From Glandiceps talaboti (Eukaryota; Hemichordata; Enteropneusta; Spengelidae): DNA of 10,000 nt. Positions 1 through 7,799 of the stretch are shown here, one piece after another. The position numbers and the translations under genes were made by a program. How positions within the stretch are numbered: the stretch's first letter is position 1; each line of letters starts with the position of its first letter. The notes beneath the pieces are model-generated. The model was not told the DNA's origin, did not search any database, and was given only the letters and a program-made list of their open reading frames with translations. The DNA is taken from the NCBI RefSeq assembly GCF_964340395.1, contig NC_135567.1, positions 14,650,306 through 14,660,305 of the forward strand. The letters are read 5' to 3'.

Positions 1-17
1 GAGCACCACAAAACCAG

Positions 18-64
18 TGACGTAGACGCAAGTTATCCTGACGTAGAACGACCAGGGTATAAAA
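18..64 (+). promoter_or_regulatory. Candidate TATA promoter with paired CRE-like sites
   Basis: Two copies of TGACGTAG (18-25 and 39-46) lie exactly 21 bp apart, about two helical turns, and are followed by TATAAAA at 58-64. TGACGTA is the half-palindrome bound by ATF/CREB-type bZIP factors. The order bZIP, bZIP, TATA resembles a compact core promoter. The first ATG downstream (100) opens only a four-codon frame, so no coding start is visible. It may equally be an intronic coincidence or part of a repeat. Confidence 0.22.
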
Positions 65-214
65 TAAGACTATATATGTTGTGATCGAATACTTTCAACA
101 TGGCTTCTTTGTAGTATAATTACACTGTGTACTAAATGTACGACTGTTCATATATAATTTGTACCTTTATTTGTTGAGAGTAAAAACGATATAGGTTAAT
201 TCAAACTGCACTAA

Positions 215-905
215 CCATGAGTGAAACACCAAGCTGACATCATTTTAGCTGTAATGTCCCACGAGTGAAATACCAAGCCGACATCATTTTAGCTTTAATA
301 TCCCATGAGTGAAATACAAAGCCGACATCAATTTAGCTGTAATGTCCTGTGAGTGAAACACCAAGCCTACATCACTTTAGCTGTAATGTCCTGTGAGTGA
401 AACACCAAGCCGACATCACTTTAGCTGTAATGTCCCATGAGTGAAACACCAAGCCTATTATACACCATTTTAGCTGTAATGTCCCATGACTGAAACACCA
501 AGTCTACATCATTTTAGCTGTAATGTCCTGTGAGTGAAACACCAAGCCTACATCACTTTAGCTGTAATGTCCCGTGAGTGAAACACCAAGCCGACATCAC
601 TTTAGCTGTAATGTCCCATGAGTGAAACACCAAGCCAACACCATTTTAGCTGTAATGTCCCATGAGTGAAACACCAAGTCTACATTATTTTAGCTGTAAT
701 GTCCCATGAGTGAAACACCAAGCCTACATCATTTTAGCTGTAATGTCCCATGAGTGAAACACCAAGCGTTCACCATTTTAGCTGTAATCTCCCATGCGTG
801 AAACACCAAGCCGACATCATTTTAGCTGTAATGTCCCATGCGTGAAACACCAACCCAACATCATTTTAGCTGTAATGTCCCATGCGTGAAACACTTTAGC
901 TGTAA
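215..905. repeat. 44-bp minisatellite, about 15.5 copies
   Basis: The motif GTGAAACACC starts at 221, 265, 309, 353, 397, 441, 490, 534, 578, 622, 666, 710, 754, 798, 842 and 886. The spacing is exactly 44 bp except for one 49-bp unit that holds a 5-bp insertion near 456-466. Units read roughly GTGAAACACCAAGCC, then ACATCATTTTAGCTG, then TAATGTCCCATGA. The last unit is cut short, joining GTGAAACAC directly to TTTAGCTGTAA. The array is contiguous without spacers. It lies in the intron just upstream of the GDAP1-like exon at 945 and ends about 40 bp before its acceptor. Confidence 0.97.
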
Positions 906-944
906 AATAACTAAAGAAGTGTTTCTTATTGGTTTCAACTCTAG

Positions 945-1157
945 TTGTACACGAAGACATACCAAGGAAAGCAGTAGAATTAGCTGAAAAACACCCTGAT
1001 TTGAAAGACAACTATCTACGAAAAATCCAAGAGAAGAAGGATGAATACTGGGGTACTCCTACTGAGAAATATTTCAAAACTGTTCTGAGTAAAATCGATC
1101 AGTTGTTGTCTGAAGTTGAAATACAGCTACAAGAAACAAAGAGAAGAATTCCTAACG
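945..1157 (+). CDS. GDAP1: GDAP1-like protein, penultimate coding exon (partial gene)
   Basis: This is an internal exon of 213 nt. The acceptor is TTTCAACTCTAG ending at 944 and the donor is G|GTAATA at 1158. It starts with two bases of a split codon, then 70 codons from 947, and ends with one base, so it is phase 1 at both ends. The peptide runs VHEDIPRKAVELAEKHPDLK, later KTVLSKIDQLLSEVEIQLQE. It is helical and charged. From memory it resembles the GDAP1 segment after the thioredoxin-like half (LAE.NPDL, then LDELEKVLDQVETELQ). GDAP1 is a GST-fold protein of the mitochondrial outer membrane that affects fission and redox balance. The frame upstream of 945 opens with TTG and no ATG, so earlier exons lie outside the window. 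The identification rests on this exon joining the one at 2071 in phase. GDAP1L1 is the alternative label in vertebrates. Confidence 0.8.
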
Positions 1158-1228
1158 GTAATAATTTTAATAATTTTTTTTGTAATTGATAACTGTCCAT
1201 AGATTTACTACACCATTTTCCAGTTATC

Positions 1229-1295
1229 AGAAAGACAAACGATTGTATAGTTTTGCCACTAGGGGGCGCTGTTCGAAAGCATCTCAAGGGCCGGA
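1229..1295 (+). repeat. Dispersed repeat copy 1, with CTCF-like and ETS-like motifs
   Basis: AGAAAGACAAA..GATT and then CCACTAGGGGGCGCT are shared, at about 80% identity by eye over some 45-50 bp, with 7258-7305 in the same orientation. Both copies continue to a GGAAG. In this copy CCACTAGGGGGCGCT (1256-1270) fits the CTCF core consensus, and CCGGAAGTG (1292-1300) fits an ETS/GABP site. It lies inside the GDAP1-like intron. The sharing with 7258 suggests that the motif arrived with a repeat family. Confidence 0.6.
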
Positions 1296-1364
1296 AGTGA
1301 GGGTCATGGTAGCTCCATCATACTATTCATAGCATATCTTGAAAGAAATCATCCTGGAGCATTG

Positions 1365-1502
1365 TTTTACGACAAGATAGTTGACTTATCATCCGGTTAA
1401 AATCTTACGACAAGATGGTTGCCTTAAATTCCAGTGAAAATTTTACAAGATCGTTGCCGTACCATAGTCAAAATTTTACTCATTTTAACACTGAAAATTT
1501 TG
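1365..1502. repeat. Degenerate 38-bp tandem repeat, about four units
   Basis: TTTTACGACAAGAT-AGTTG (near 1365), CTTACGACAAGATGGTTGCC (1404) and TTTTACAAGATCGTTGCC (1441) recur at 38-bp spacing. Each unit ends in a variant of AAAATTTTA. Shorter decayed units begin near 1474 and 1498. It is intronic. An AATAAA at 1510-1515 follows it but lies inside the intron of the GDAP1-like gene. Confidence 0.7.
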
Positions 1503-1600
1503 AGACATAAATAAAGTTTTAATCTAATCTAACATTAAATTGAATTTAGGTAAAATTTCACAAAAACGTAACAATTACGCCAATCTAGTTTTGGTGTGAA

Positions 1601-1660
1601 CTGTAAGATACGTCATGTCATTTTGATGTTTGAGGGCGCCCTTCATGACGTACCTTATAG
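1601..1660. repeat. 17-bp inverted repeat with CRE-like arms
   Basis: The left arm 1601-1617 (CTGTAAGATACGTCATG) and the right arm 1644-1660 pair at 15 of 17 positions. The 26-bp loop contains the perfect palindrome AGGGCGCCCT (1633-1642). Each arm holds TACGTCA/TGACGTA. It lies within the GDAP1-like intron. It could be a remnant of a short foldback element or a protein-binding site. Confidence 0.6.
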
Positions 1661-2070
1661 ACTACTTTTGGTGGGGAAAAATGTGTCGAAACTGAATAGT
1701 GAACACGTGAATTACTGAGACTGAAAAGATTACCATTTGATCCTCATTTAAAATTTCATTATTTTAATTTGAATAACATTTGCAAAAAGTGAAATTTGAT
1801 GTGACAGGAAAACAGTAAGTGACAAAACTAAATATTGAACACGTCAAGAAGCTTAGTGTAATGTTAATCCTATGTTTTTCTTATTCCTATCGACATGAAT
1901 AAAGGAACAGTATTTCTTTATTTTAATCTGAAATTTAAAAGAATTCATTCGGAGTGTTTGAAAATGGGTTAATTTTTTTGAGCAACATTTCATTGGAACA
2001 CGACTAACATCGAGATTTAATAGTTCATGTGTGAAAATAAAGTGTTAAGTAAGTTTCCCTTTTTTTTCAG

Positions 2071-2276
2071 GAGAAAGTTTTCTTTGTGGTAAAAATGTGA
2101 GTTCTGCTGATATTTTTCTAACAGTTCTGATAAACAGAATGAAGCATTACGGCATTGGTGAAATGTTCTGGGCCGATGGAAAGCGCCCTCTAGTGGCATC
2201 CTACCTTGAATGGATGATGAGTCGAGAAAGTTGTAAACAAGCACTACCTTCTTTCAAACCGGAAACACAGAAGTGA
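2071..2276 (+). CDS. GDAP1: GDAP1-like protein, terminal coding exon
   Basis: The acceptor is strong: TTTCCC, eight Ts and CAG ending at 2070. The exon begins with two bases (GA) that complete the G left by the donor at 1157. It then reads 67 codons to TGA at 2274-2276. The peptide begins ESFLCGKNVSSADIFLTVLI, then RMKHYGIGEMFWADGKRPLV and SYLEWMMSRESCKQALP. This matches the GST C-terminal domain of GDAP1 as I recall it (WLCGESFTLADVSLAVTLHR and NGKRPNLETYYERV). LCG, SADI/LADV and the near-invariant GKRP are the key anchors. With the exon at 945 it gives 138 residues. The protein stops soon after the GST domain, so the hydrophobic C-terminal tail anchor of vertebrate GDAP1 is not encoded in this exon. 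A cytosolic isoform, an alternative last exon or a diverged paralogue are all possible. Confidence 0.85.
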
Positions 2277-2422
2277 CGTTGTCATGGTTTAAATACTGGT
2301 TATAACATATCGTTGAAATAACTGAACAGAATTTTACATGATTTCATTGGCTGCAAGAAACCATTGTCAGAGAAGTAACATTACCATGGTTACAAGTTCA
2401 GATAATATTAAACAGATTTTCA

Positions 2423-2428
2423 AATAAA
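2423..2428 (+). promoter_or_regulatory. Polyadenylation signal AATAAA of the GDAP1-like gene
   Basis: A canonical AATAAA lies 147 bp downstream of the TGA at 2276, with no competing hexamer between them. This spacing fits a short 3' UTR for the GDAP1-like transcript. Confidence 0.55.
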
Positions 2429-2812
2429 GAGGAACACAGAATGAGCATTCCCATGGTTACTGATGAAAGATCATGGAAGTATCATCCATGTGCACGCCAG
2501 GGAAAAGACTATCTCTGTGGTGTTGGAGTGGATATAAATGTTAAATAATGAAACACCATACTCACCTTGTTTCTCCTGTAGAAATTAGCCTACTACTATT
2601 AGTATACGTTACTGTGGCGAATTTGAGTGCTTTCATGTCTTGCCACACTTGTACATGGTAATTTGTCAGATGCTGTCACATTTTAATCTTACATCTTGTT
2701 TTCGTTTGAAGAACAATGCACAAGTCTTCAATTGAAGACATAGTTCCCAAGTTCTGTTTGGTATTGTGTAAGGTGGTTGACAATTCTAACATGGAAATGC
2801 TTACCATATATA
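2429..2812. other. Intergenic stretch with one acceptor-like site
   Basis: No conserved coding region is evident. A good 3' splice-site sequence (CACCTTGTTTCTCCTGTAG) ends at 2580 and is followed by a 25-residue frame (2583-2657) rich in Leu and Val. CCATGGTTAC occurs twice (2384-2393 and 2452-2461). Confidence 0.4.
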
Positions 2813-2990
2813 ACATACATGCATGCATACATACATACATACATATATACATACATACATACATACATACATACGTATGTACACACGCACATACATACTT
2901 ACATACATACATACATACATACATATATACATACATACATACGTATGTACACACGCACATACATACTTACATACATACATACATACATAC

Positions 2991-3021
<31 letters not shown>

Positions 3022-3102
3022 CATACATACATACACACATACATACGTATGTACACACGCACATACATACATACATACTTACATACATACATACATACAT
3101 AC

Positions 3103-3133
<31 letters not shown>

Positions 3134-3186
3134 CATACGTATGTACACACGCACATACATACATACATACTTACATACATACATAC

Positions 3187-3217
<31 letters not shown>

Positions 3218-3220
3218 CAT
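2813..3220. repeat. (CATA)n microsatellite with higher-order units
   Basis: About 408 bp of ACAT/CATA tetranucleotide. A variant block ACGTATGTACACACGCAC recurs with its CGTATG at 2874, 2942, 3046 and 3138, so the steps are 68, 104 and 92 bp, all multiples of four. CTTACATA variants and two ACATATATACAT blocks add texture. Because the period is four and no stop triplet occurs, most frames stay open as (HTYI)n or (MYVC)n. Those frames are not genes. Confidence 0.97.
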
Positions 3221-4193
3221 AAGGACCTATTTTGTATCAACAAACACATTTATTTTTTCAAATCACTACAACTTATTTTACATTACAAATAATACGTTGA
3301 CACTATTCTATGTCTTAAACTTCCCTAACTTTGTAATTTTCTAAGATCTTCTTTATTGAAATTTCAAACTAAAACTTAAAAATAACTTTAACAACTCTCC
3401 TTACAAAGAAATCGATTTCCAATGTGTGAAGTCTTCTGTCTTTGGAATTCACAACACAACATTATTTCAGTTTGTCTAGTTGAGTGGTTTATCATTTTAC
3501 ATAACCAATGATGGCACATCATATTAGAAGATAGGACTTGTTACTAGGGCTCAGTATGTGGAACCAAATTAGTAAAGTTTGTGAAGTCTGAGAGAGTCTT
3601 GTGTACTTTCAGATGAATTGTGAAAATAAAAATTAGAGCACTATCCTACGTCATTGAGTCAATTGTGACCACACACCTTATAAATGATATACAAAGGATA
3701 AACTCTACATTCACTATATATAACTCATTGAAAGTGATATCATGGTGGAGATGATGTAAGTTTCTATTTTTTACACGCTAAATGGTAACCAGTCAGAAAT
3801 TTCACATTTCTTTTCACATTAAATTTTCTTGCAATCTTAAGATTGTAGACCTAAATTTACATCTTTCATTACAATATTGTGTATTTTTATATTCCTGCAT
3901 ATCAATTCTACTTTCTTATATAGAATTTGAAACTGTAACACATTAATGAGACATATTACAACCATTTCCATTAAGGGTAGCCCTTACCGTTCTAAGTTTA
4001 AAATATCACAAACTTTTCATGTTTATCACATCAAAACTGCACTCCAGAGAGTTCCATGCAAATTTCCTGCAAGACGTCCTCCTAGATATCATTCCATAGG
4101 TCAATAGATTAGGCAATATATGGACAACCTTTCACAGCCTGCAGTGACAGTGTCAGCTAAACCCCTTCTGGCCCACTGGGTATTACATACAAA
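3221..4193. other. Gene-poor 3' flank of zinc-finger copy 1
   Basis: AT-rich sequence in which I find no convincing exon, RNA gene or repeat. On the minus strand, downstream of the zinc-finger gene, AATAAA occurs at 3357-3352 and 3254-3249. These are the nearest canonical polyadenylation signals for it, more than 800 bp beyond its finger array. A TACGTCA bZIP-type site lies at 3647-3653. Confidence 0.5.
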
Positions 4194-4378
<185 letters not shown>

Positions 4379-5853
4379 TTACAGCAAAATCTTTACCACA
4401 CCCCTTTCATTTGTGTGGATTCTCGAGTGTACTTTCAGTTTACCCATTTGAAAAAAACTTTTACCACACTCATTACATACAAATGGTCTTTCATTTGTGT
4501 GGATTCTCATGTGTGCTTTCAGATGACTCTTTTTAGTAAAACTTTTCCCACACTCCTTACATACAAATGGTCTTTCATTTGTGTGGATTCTCATGTGTAA
4601 TTTCAGATTATAACTTTGAGTAAAAGTTTTCCCACACTCTTTACATAAAAATGGTCTTTCATTTGTATGGATTCTCATGTGTAATTTCAAAGTACCACCT
4701 TGAGTAAAGCTTTTCCCACACTCTTTACATACATATGGTCTTTCATTTGTGTGGCTTCTCATGTGTAATTTCAAAGTACCACCTTGAGTAAAACATTTCC
4801 CACAGTCTTTACATACAAATGGTCTTTCATTTGTGTGGCTTCTTGAGTGTACTTTCAGATTACCCATACGAACAAAACTTTTACCACACTCATTACATAC
4901 AAATGGTTTTTCATTTGTATGGATTCTCAAGTGTGCTTTCAGATTACCACTTTGAGTAAAACTTTTACCACACTCATCACATAAAAATGGTCTTTCATTT
5001 GTGTGGCTCCTCATGTGTAATTTCAAAGTATCACCTCGAGTAAAGCTTTTACCACACTCCTTACATACAAATGGTCTTTCATTTGTGTGGCTTCTCATGT
5101 GTAATTTCAAAATATCACGAGTAAAACTTTTCCCACATTCTTTACATACGAATGGTCTTTCATTTGTGTGGCTTCTCATGTGTGATTTCAAAATACCACC
5201 TTGAGTAAAACTTTTCCCACATTCTTTACATACGAATGGTCTTTCATTTGTGTGGATTCTCATGTGTAATTTCAAAGTCCAACCTTCAGGAAAGCTTTTA
5301 CCACACTCCTTACATACAAATGGTCTTTCATTTGTATGGCTTCTCATGTGTCTTTTCAGATTTCTTCTATTAGTAAAGCTTTTACCACACTCCTCACATA
5401 GAAATGGTCTTTCATTTGTATGGATTCTCATGTGTGCTTTCAGATTACTATTTTCAGTAAAACTTTTACCACACTCTTTACATACAAATGGTCTTTCATT
5501 TGTATGGATTCTTGTGTGCTTTTTCAGATGACTCTTGTGAGTAAAACTTTTACCACACTCCTCACATAGAAATGACCTGTCATTTGCATGGCTTTCATTG
5601 TCATTACTTATAGCACTATACTCTACACAATGTACCTCAGAGTCTGGCAAAGTCTGTTCATGGCTAACATTATCACTATTTTCACATGTAATTGTAGTTT
5701 GTGGAGATTTCTGGTTCTCATTGGTAACTAAAACATCACAGTCACTTCTTGTACTATACTCTATACAATGCTCCTCAGAGTCTTCTTCAACCTTGACTTC
5801 ATGCAATGTAACAAGTCCATGTTGACAAAGACAATTAATTATTATGGATTTAT
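4379..5853 (-). CDS. C2H2 zinc-finger protein copy 1, main exon (14 fingers)
   Basis: The exon begins after acceptor TTTTGTGTCAACAG (AG at 5855-5854) with two bases that complete a codon from 7117. It gives 490 more residues to a stop at 4379. The first part is an acidic linker (HEVKVEEDSEEHCIEYS, later PDSEVHCVEYS). Fourteen tandem C2H2 fingers follow with consensus FVCKECGKSFT, then LKxHMRIH and the linker TNERP in place of the common TGEKP. Helix residues differ between fingers (ENSNLKA, NRRNLKR, EGWTLKL, QGGTLKL and others), as in sequence-specific DNA binders. The sixth finger (FTRDILKLH) has 11 instead of 12 residues between Cys2 and His1. The protein is predicted to be nuclear; its target is unknown. 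The ORF extends upstream to an ATG at 5896, but that stretch is intron, shown by the acceptor and by phase. No KRAB, BTB or SCAN domain is visible. Confidence 0.9.
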
Positions 5854-6456
5854 CTGTTGACACAAAAAAAAAGATGTTAGTGAAATGACTGATCACAAAT
5901 GTAAATCAATATTTTATAAATATGAATTGTGAAAAGGCAGTGATTATCTGAAGACTATATGTCACTAACCAATCTCATCCATAAATGTGATTTATATGAA
6001 TGTAACAAACAAACAAACATGATTTAGAAAAGCTCATAACAGATGTAAACAATACCTAGGCAGACACACACATGACATCACATGGTAGCAGAAACTAAAT
6101 TATATTGTGATGTGTAAGTGTTACCCCAGGGAGACTGACCAAACAACACCATAGTGTACTTCATTTCTGCTATTCGTCAGGAAGATTCCTTTAAAGTAGT
6201 TGTAATGAAAGACAGACAGACCACCAAAAACAAAAGAATTGTTCAAGTTGAATAATCAGTTTTGTAATTTACCTGTGGTCTCTTAATCAATTTTGTATTG
6301 ATCTGTTTCAAATAAAGTAAAGTTCCCTACATAAACCTTTACATTTGTTGGTAAATAATTGAAAAAATAGCATCAATGACATTGTAACACAACTGTAAAT
6401 TTCCTGATTACCCCTGTAATCTTTGCAACATACATGTATACCATTACATTATTTGC

Positions 6457-6640
6457 CTGTTGCTGTGTGCATAGCCTTGCTGCTAAGCACATAGTACACA
6501 TCCATATTTAACTGTTGCTTGGGGAGTTGTCTTGTTGCTAGCTATATTAGCATACACTTGTCTGAAACTATTCAATTGCTATCTTTGCAAAGTCTGTTTG
6601 CATGTTGCTAAGGATGTAGTTATAGTTGCTAGGGCCTGTT
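6457..6640 (+). repeat. Cluster of degenerate GTTGCTA repeats
   Basis: TGTTGCTG, TTGCTGCTAAG, TGTTGCTTG, TTGTTGCTAG, ATGTTGCTAAG and AGTTGCTAGGG occur at about 6459, 6478, 6513, 6533, 6604 and 6627. Spacing is irregular, roughly 20 to 70 bp, so this is a decayed minisatellite or a motif cluster rather than a clean array. Confidence 0.45.
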
Positions 6641-6884
6641 GTCTTAAACAGTGTCAGTAGAAAAAGCTCCTCTAGAAACATCCTCCTCAACAAAGTTTAC
6701 CCCCATTTACAAATTAGGTCAAATCTCATATTTTAAAACCTAATTCTGACCCAAAACACATCGCTGATCATGATGCATTTGATTTGGAGATTTCTATGTC
6801 TACATCCTTAAGTAATACCGTTTCCAAATATCAGGACAATTTGCCTGGCAAGTTTTGACTTTAAGTTGTTTACATGCAGAGACA

Positions 6885-6890
<6 letters not shown>

Positions 6891-6939
<49 letters not shown>
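6891..6939. repeat. (AC)n microsatellite
   Basis: About 49 bp of AC dinucleotide with one interruption (ACAAAC near 6921-6926). The sequence immediately before it (CCAAATATCAGGACAATTTG near 6824) has the look of the 3' end of invertebrate dispersed repeats that terminate in AC tracts. That link is from general recollection only. Confidence 0.95.
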
Positions 6940-7116
6940 ATTTATATACAATTTCACCATCCATTTAGCAATGGTGAAGTACTTGAGTTGTGCTAAAAAG
7001 GATAGTTTCACTGTCTAATAAAAACCAAATACTACTGGCTTACAAATTTCTGCAAACAACAAACTTTTCAATATTATACAATGGAATGGGTGGTGTTATG
7101 TATTACTACAACATAC

Positions 7117-7219
7117 CTCTATCAGAGAGTGTATTATTCTCAAGTCGGTAAAGTAACACTTGATATGCTTCATTCAAGTCCCGTTCATATAGGCTGAATA
7201 CCAACTCTTCATTGTCCAT
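7117..7219 (-). CDS. Zinc-finger copy 1, first coding exon
   Basis: Read on the minus strand, acceptor ACATTTTCTTTCAG (AG at 7229-7228) precedes eight untranslated bases and then ATG at 7219-7217. The context GAAATGG has G at -3 and +4. The exon codes 34 residues, starting MDNEELVFSLYERDLNEAYQ and ending RLENNTLSDR, plus one base. It stops at donor G|GTATGT. The leftover G joins AT at 5853-5852 to make Asp, and the frame continues KSIIINCLCQHGLVTLHEVK, so both phase and splice signals agree. The spliced protein has about 525 residues. The 34 residues plus the following 25 look like a small helical module with a hydrophobic pattern. I do not recognise it. An acceptor upstream of the ATG implies at least one noncoding 5' exon beyond 7228. 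Confidence 0.78.
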
Positions 7220-7257
7220 TTCTGAATCTGAAAGAAAATGTAACAGCGTAATAGATT

Positions 7258-7318
7258 AGAAAGACAAAAGATTAAATATTTTGACCACTAGGGGCGCTAT
7301 TTGAAGCAACCACGGAAG
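7258..7318 (+). repeat. Dispersed repeat copy 2
   Basis: AGAAAGACAAA.GATT followed by CCACTAGGGGCGCT and a GGAAG matches 1229-1295 in the same orientation. The CTCF-like core here lacks one G relative to 1256-1270. The copy lies 30 bp upstream (gene sense) of the exon at 7227. Confidence 0.6.
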
Positions 7319-7371
7319 ATTTTCAGGATGATCTCTATTTTCATGTCTGTGTCTTTATATGGTAACATAAT

Positions 7372-7401
7372 GGGACCAAGAACAGAGCCTTGTGGGACGC
7401 C
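7372..7401 (-). mobile_element. Relic of a non-LTR retrotransposon reverse transcriptase
   Basis: On the minus strand 7401-7372 reads GVPQGSVLGP, preceded by YHVSMH. This is the highly conserved LINE reverse-transcriptase motif (usually followed by LLFLIYINDL). The frame then continues IMLPYKDTDMKIEII, unlike the family, and meets TAG a little further on. A TAA lies upstream in the same frame. Only a scrap remains. Confidence 0.55.
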
Positions 7402-7799
7402 ATGCATGCTGACGTGGTACGCTTAGAATGTTTACATAGTATATCATGTTGGTGAGCGGAGCGTCATGTATTCCATGTACAATTTACTACGATACAAATA
7501 TAATATTGCAACTTGCTGTTTATCGAGTGTTCACTTTCGTCAATTTTGTAAGTATATTTGACTGTCAAATTACTCTATATGATGGTTAAGTACCTACCTA
7601 GAGTTAATCTTGCTTGGTGTAGTCTAGAGAGTGATTGAAGATGGGCCGGGATCCAGCAGAGAGTCGCTCACACAGCTGTACATGTTGTCTGTGTCACTGC
7701 ACAAAACTCACAAGTCAAGTGTCATTGCACATGCGCACTTCGGTTCTATACATTATTGCTAGAATTCCTAGTCTTGTAGTCTATCAGCTAGCCCTCGGT
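7402..7799. other. Spacer between the head-to-head zinc-finger copies
   Basis: No supported coding exon. A TGCACATGCGCA (7726-7737) is close to the NRF1 consensus. On the minus strand two donor-like sites, GTGAGT (rc of 7705-7710) and GTAGGT (rc of 7595-7600), could end noncoding 5' exons of copy 1. None of this is demonstrated. Confidence 0.35.

Larger units (their letters stand above)
5854..7116 (-). other. Intron of zinc-finger copy 1
   Basis: A GT-AG intron of 1,263 bp, read on the minus strand, with donor G|GTATGT at 7116 and acceptor GTGTCAACAG at 5854. The acceptor-proximal 135 bp (5854-5990) are almost identical to 8463-8597. It also contains a cluster of GTTGCTA-like heptamers (6457-6640), a stretch resembling a dispersed repeat tail (6700-6890) and an (AC)n tract. 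Confidence 0.75.

Noticed and set aside
215-905. Possible CRISPR-like array
   Set aside because: The 44-bp units are contiguous with no unique spacers, there are no cas genes, and the context is animal.
817-1011. Minus-strand 64-residue frame
   Set aside because: It runs over minisatellite units and the antisense of the GDAP1-like exon.
929-1189. 86-residue frame as a complete small gene
   Set aside because: Its first codon is TTG, not ATG, and splice sites at 944 and 1158 cut it; it is an internal exon with intron on both sides.
1510-1515. AATAAA as the 3' end of a gene
   Set aside because: It lies inside the GDAP1-like intron, upstream of the terminal exon.
1689-1935. Possible direct duplication sharing TGAACACGT and TTATTTTAAT.TGAA
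   Set aside because: The two shared blocks are short and lie at different distances (57 and 80 bp); too weak in AT-rich sequence.
2182-2196. Perfect CTCF-type core on the minus strand (CCACTAGAGGGCGCT), convergent with 1256-1270
   Set aside because: It lies inside the GDAP1-like coding exon, spelling the conserved GKRPLVAS, so the match is explained by coding. A convergent loop-anchor pair is not supported.
2381-2393. RFX X-box-like TTACCATGGTTAC
   Set aside because: It is a single near-match in the 3' UTR with no supporting context; chance is adequate.
2676-3344. Several 90-170 residue open frames rich in HTYI or MYVC on both strands
   Set aside because: They are translations of a period-4 microsatellite without stop triplets; overlapping frames are open at once and none has other support.
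5001-5825. Plus-strand frames of 67, 93 and 75 residues
   Set aside because: They are antisense shadows of the repeated zinc-finger codons and the linker of copy 1.
5854-5896. ATG at 5896 as the start of zinc-finger copy 1
   Set aside because: A good acceptor at 5854 and a phase-matched upstream coding exon make MISHFTNIFFF intronic; the same stretch in copy 2 is also intron-like.
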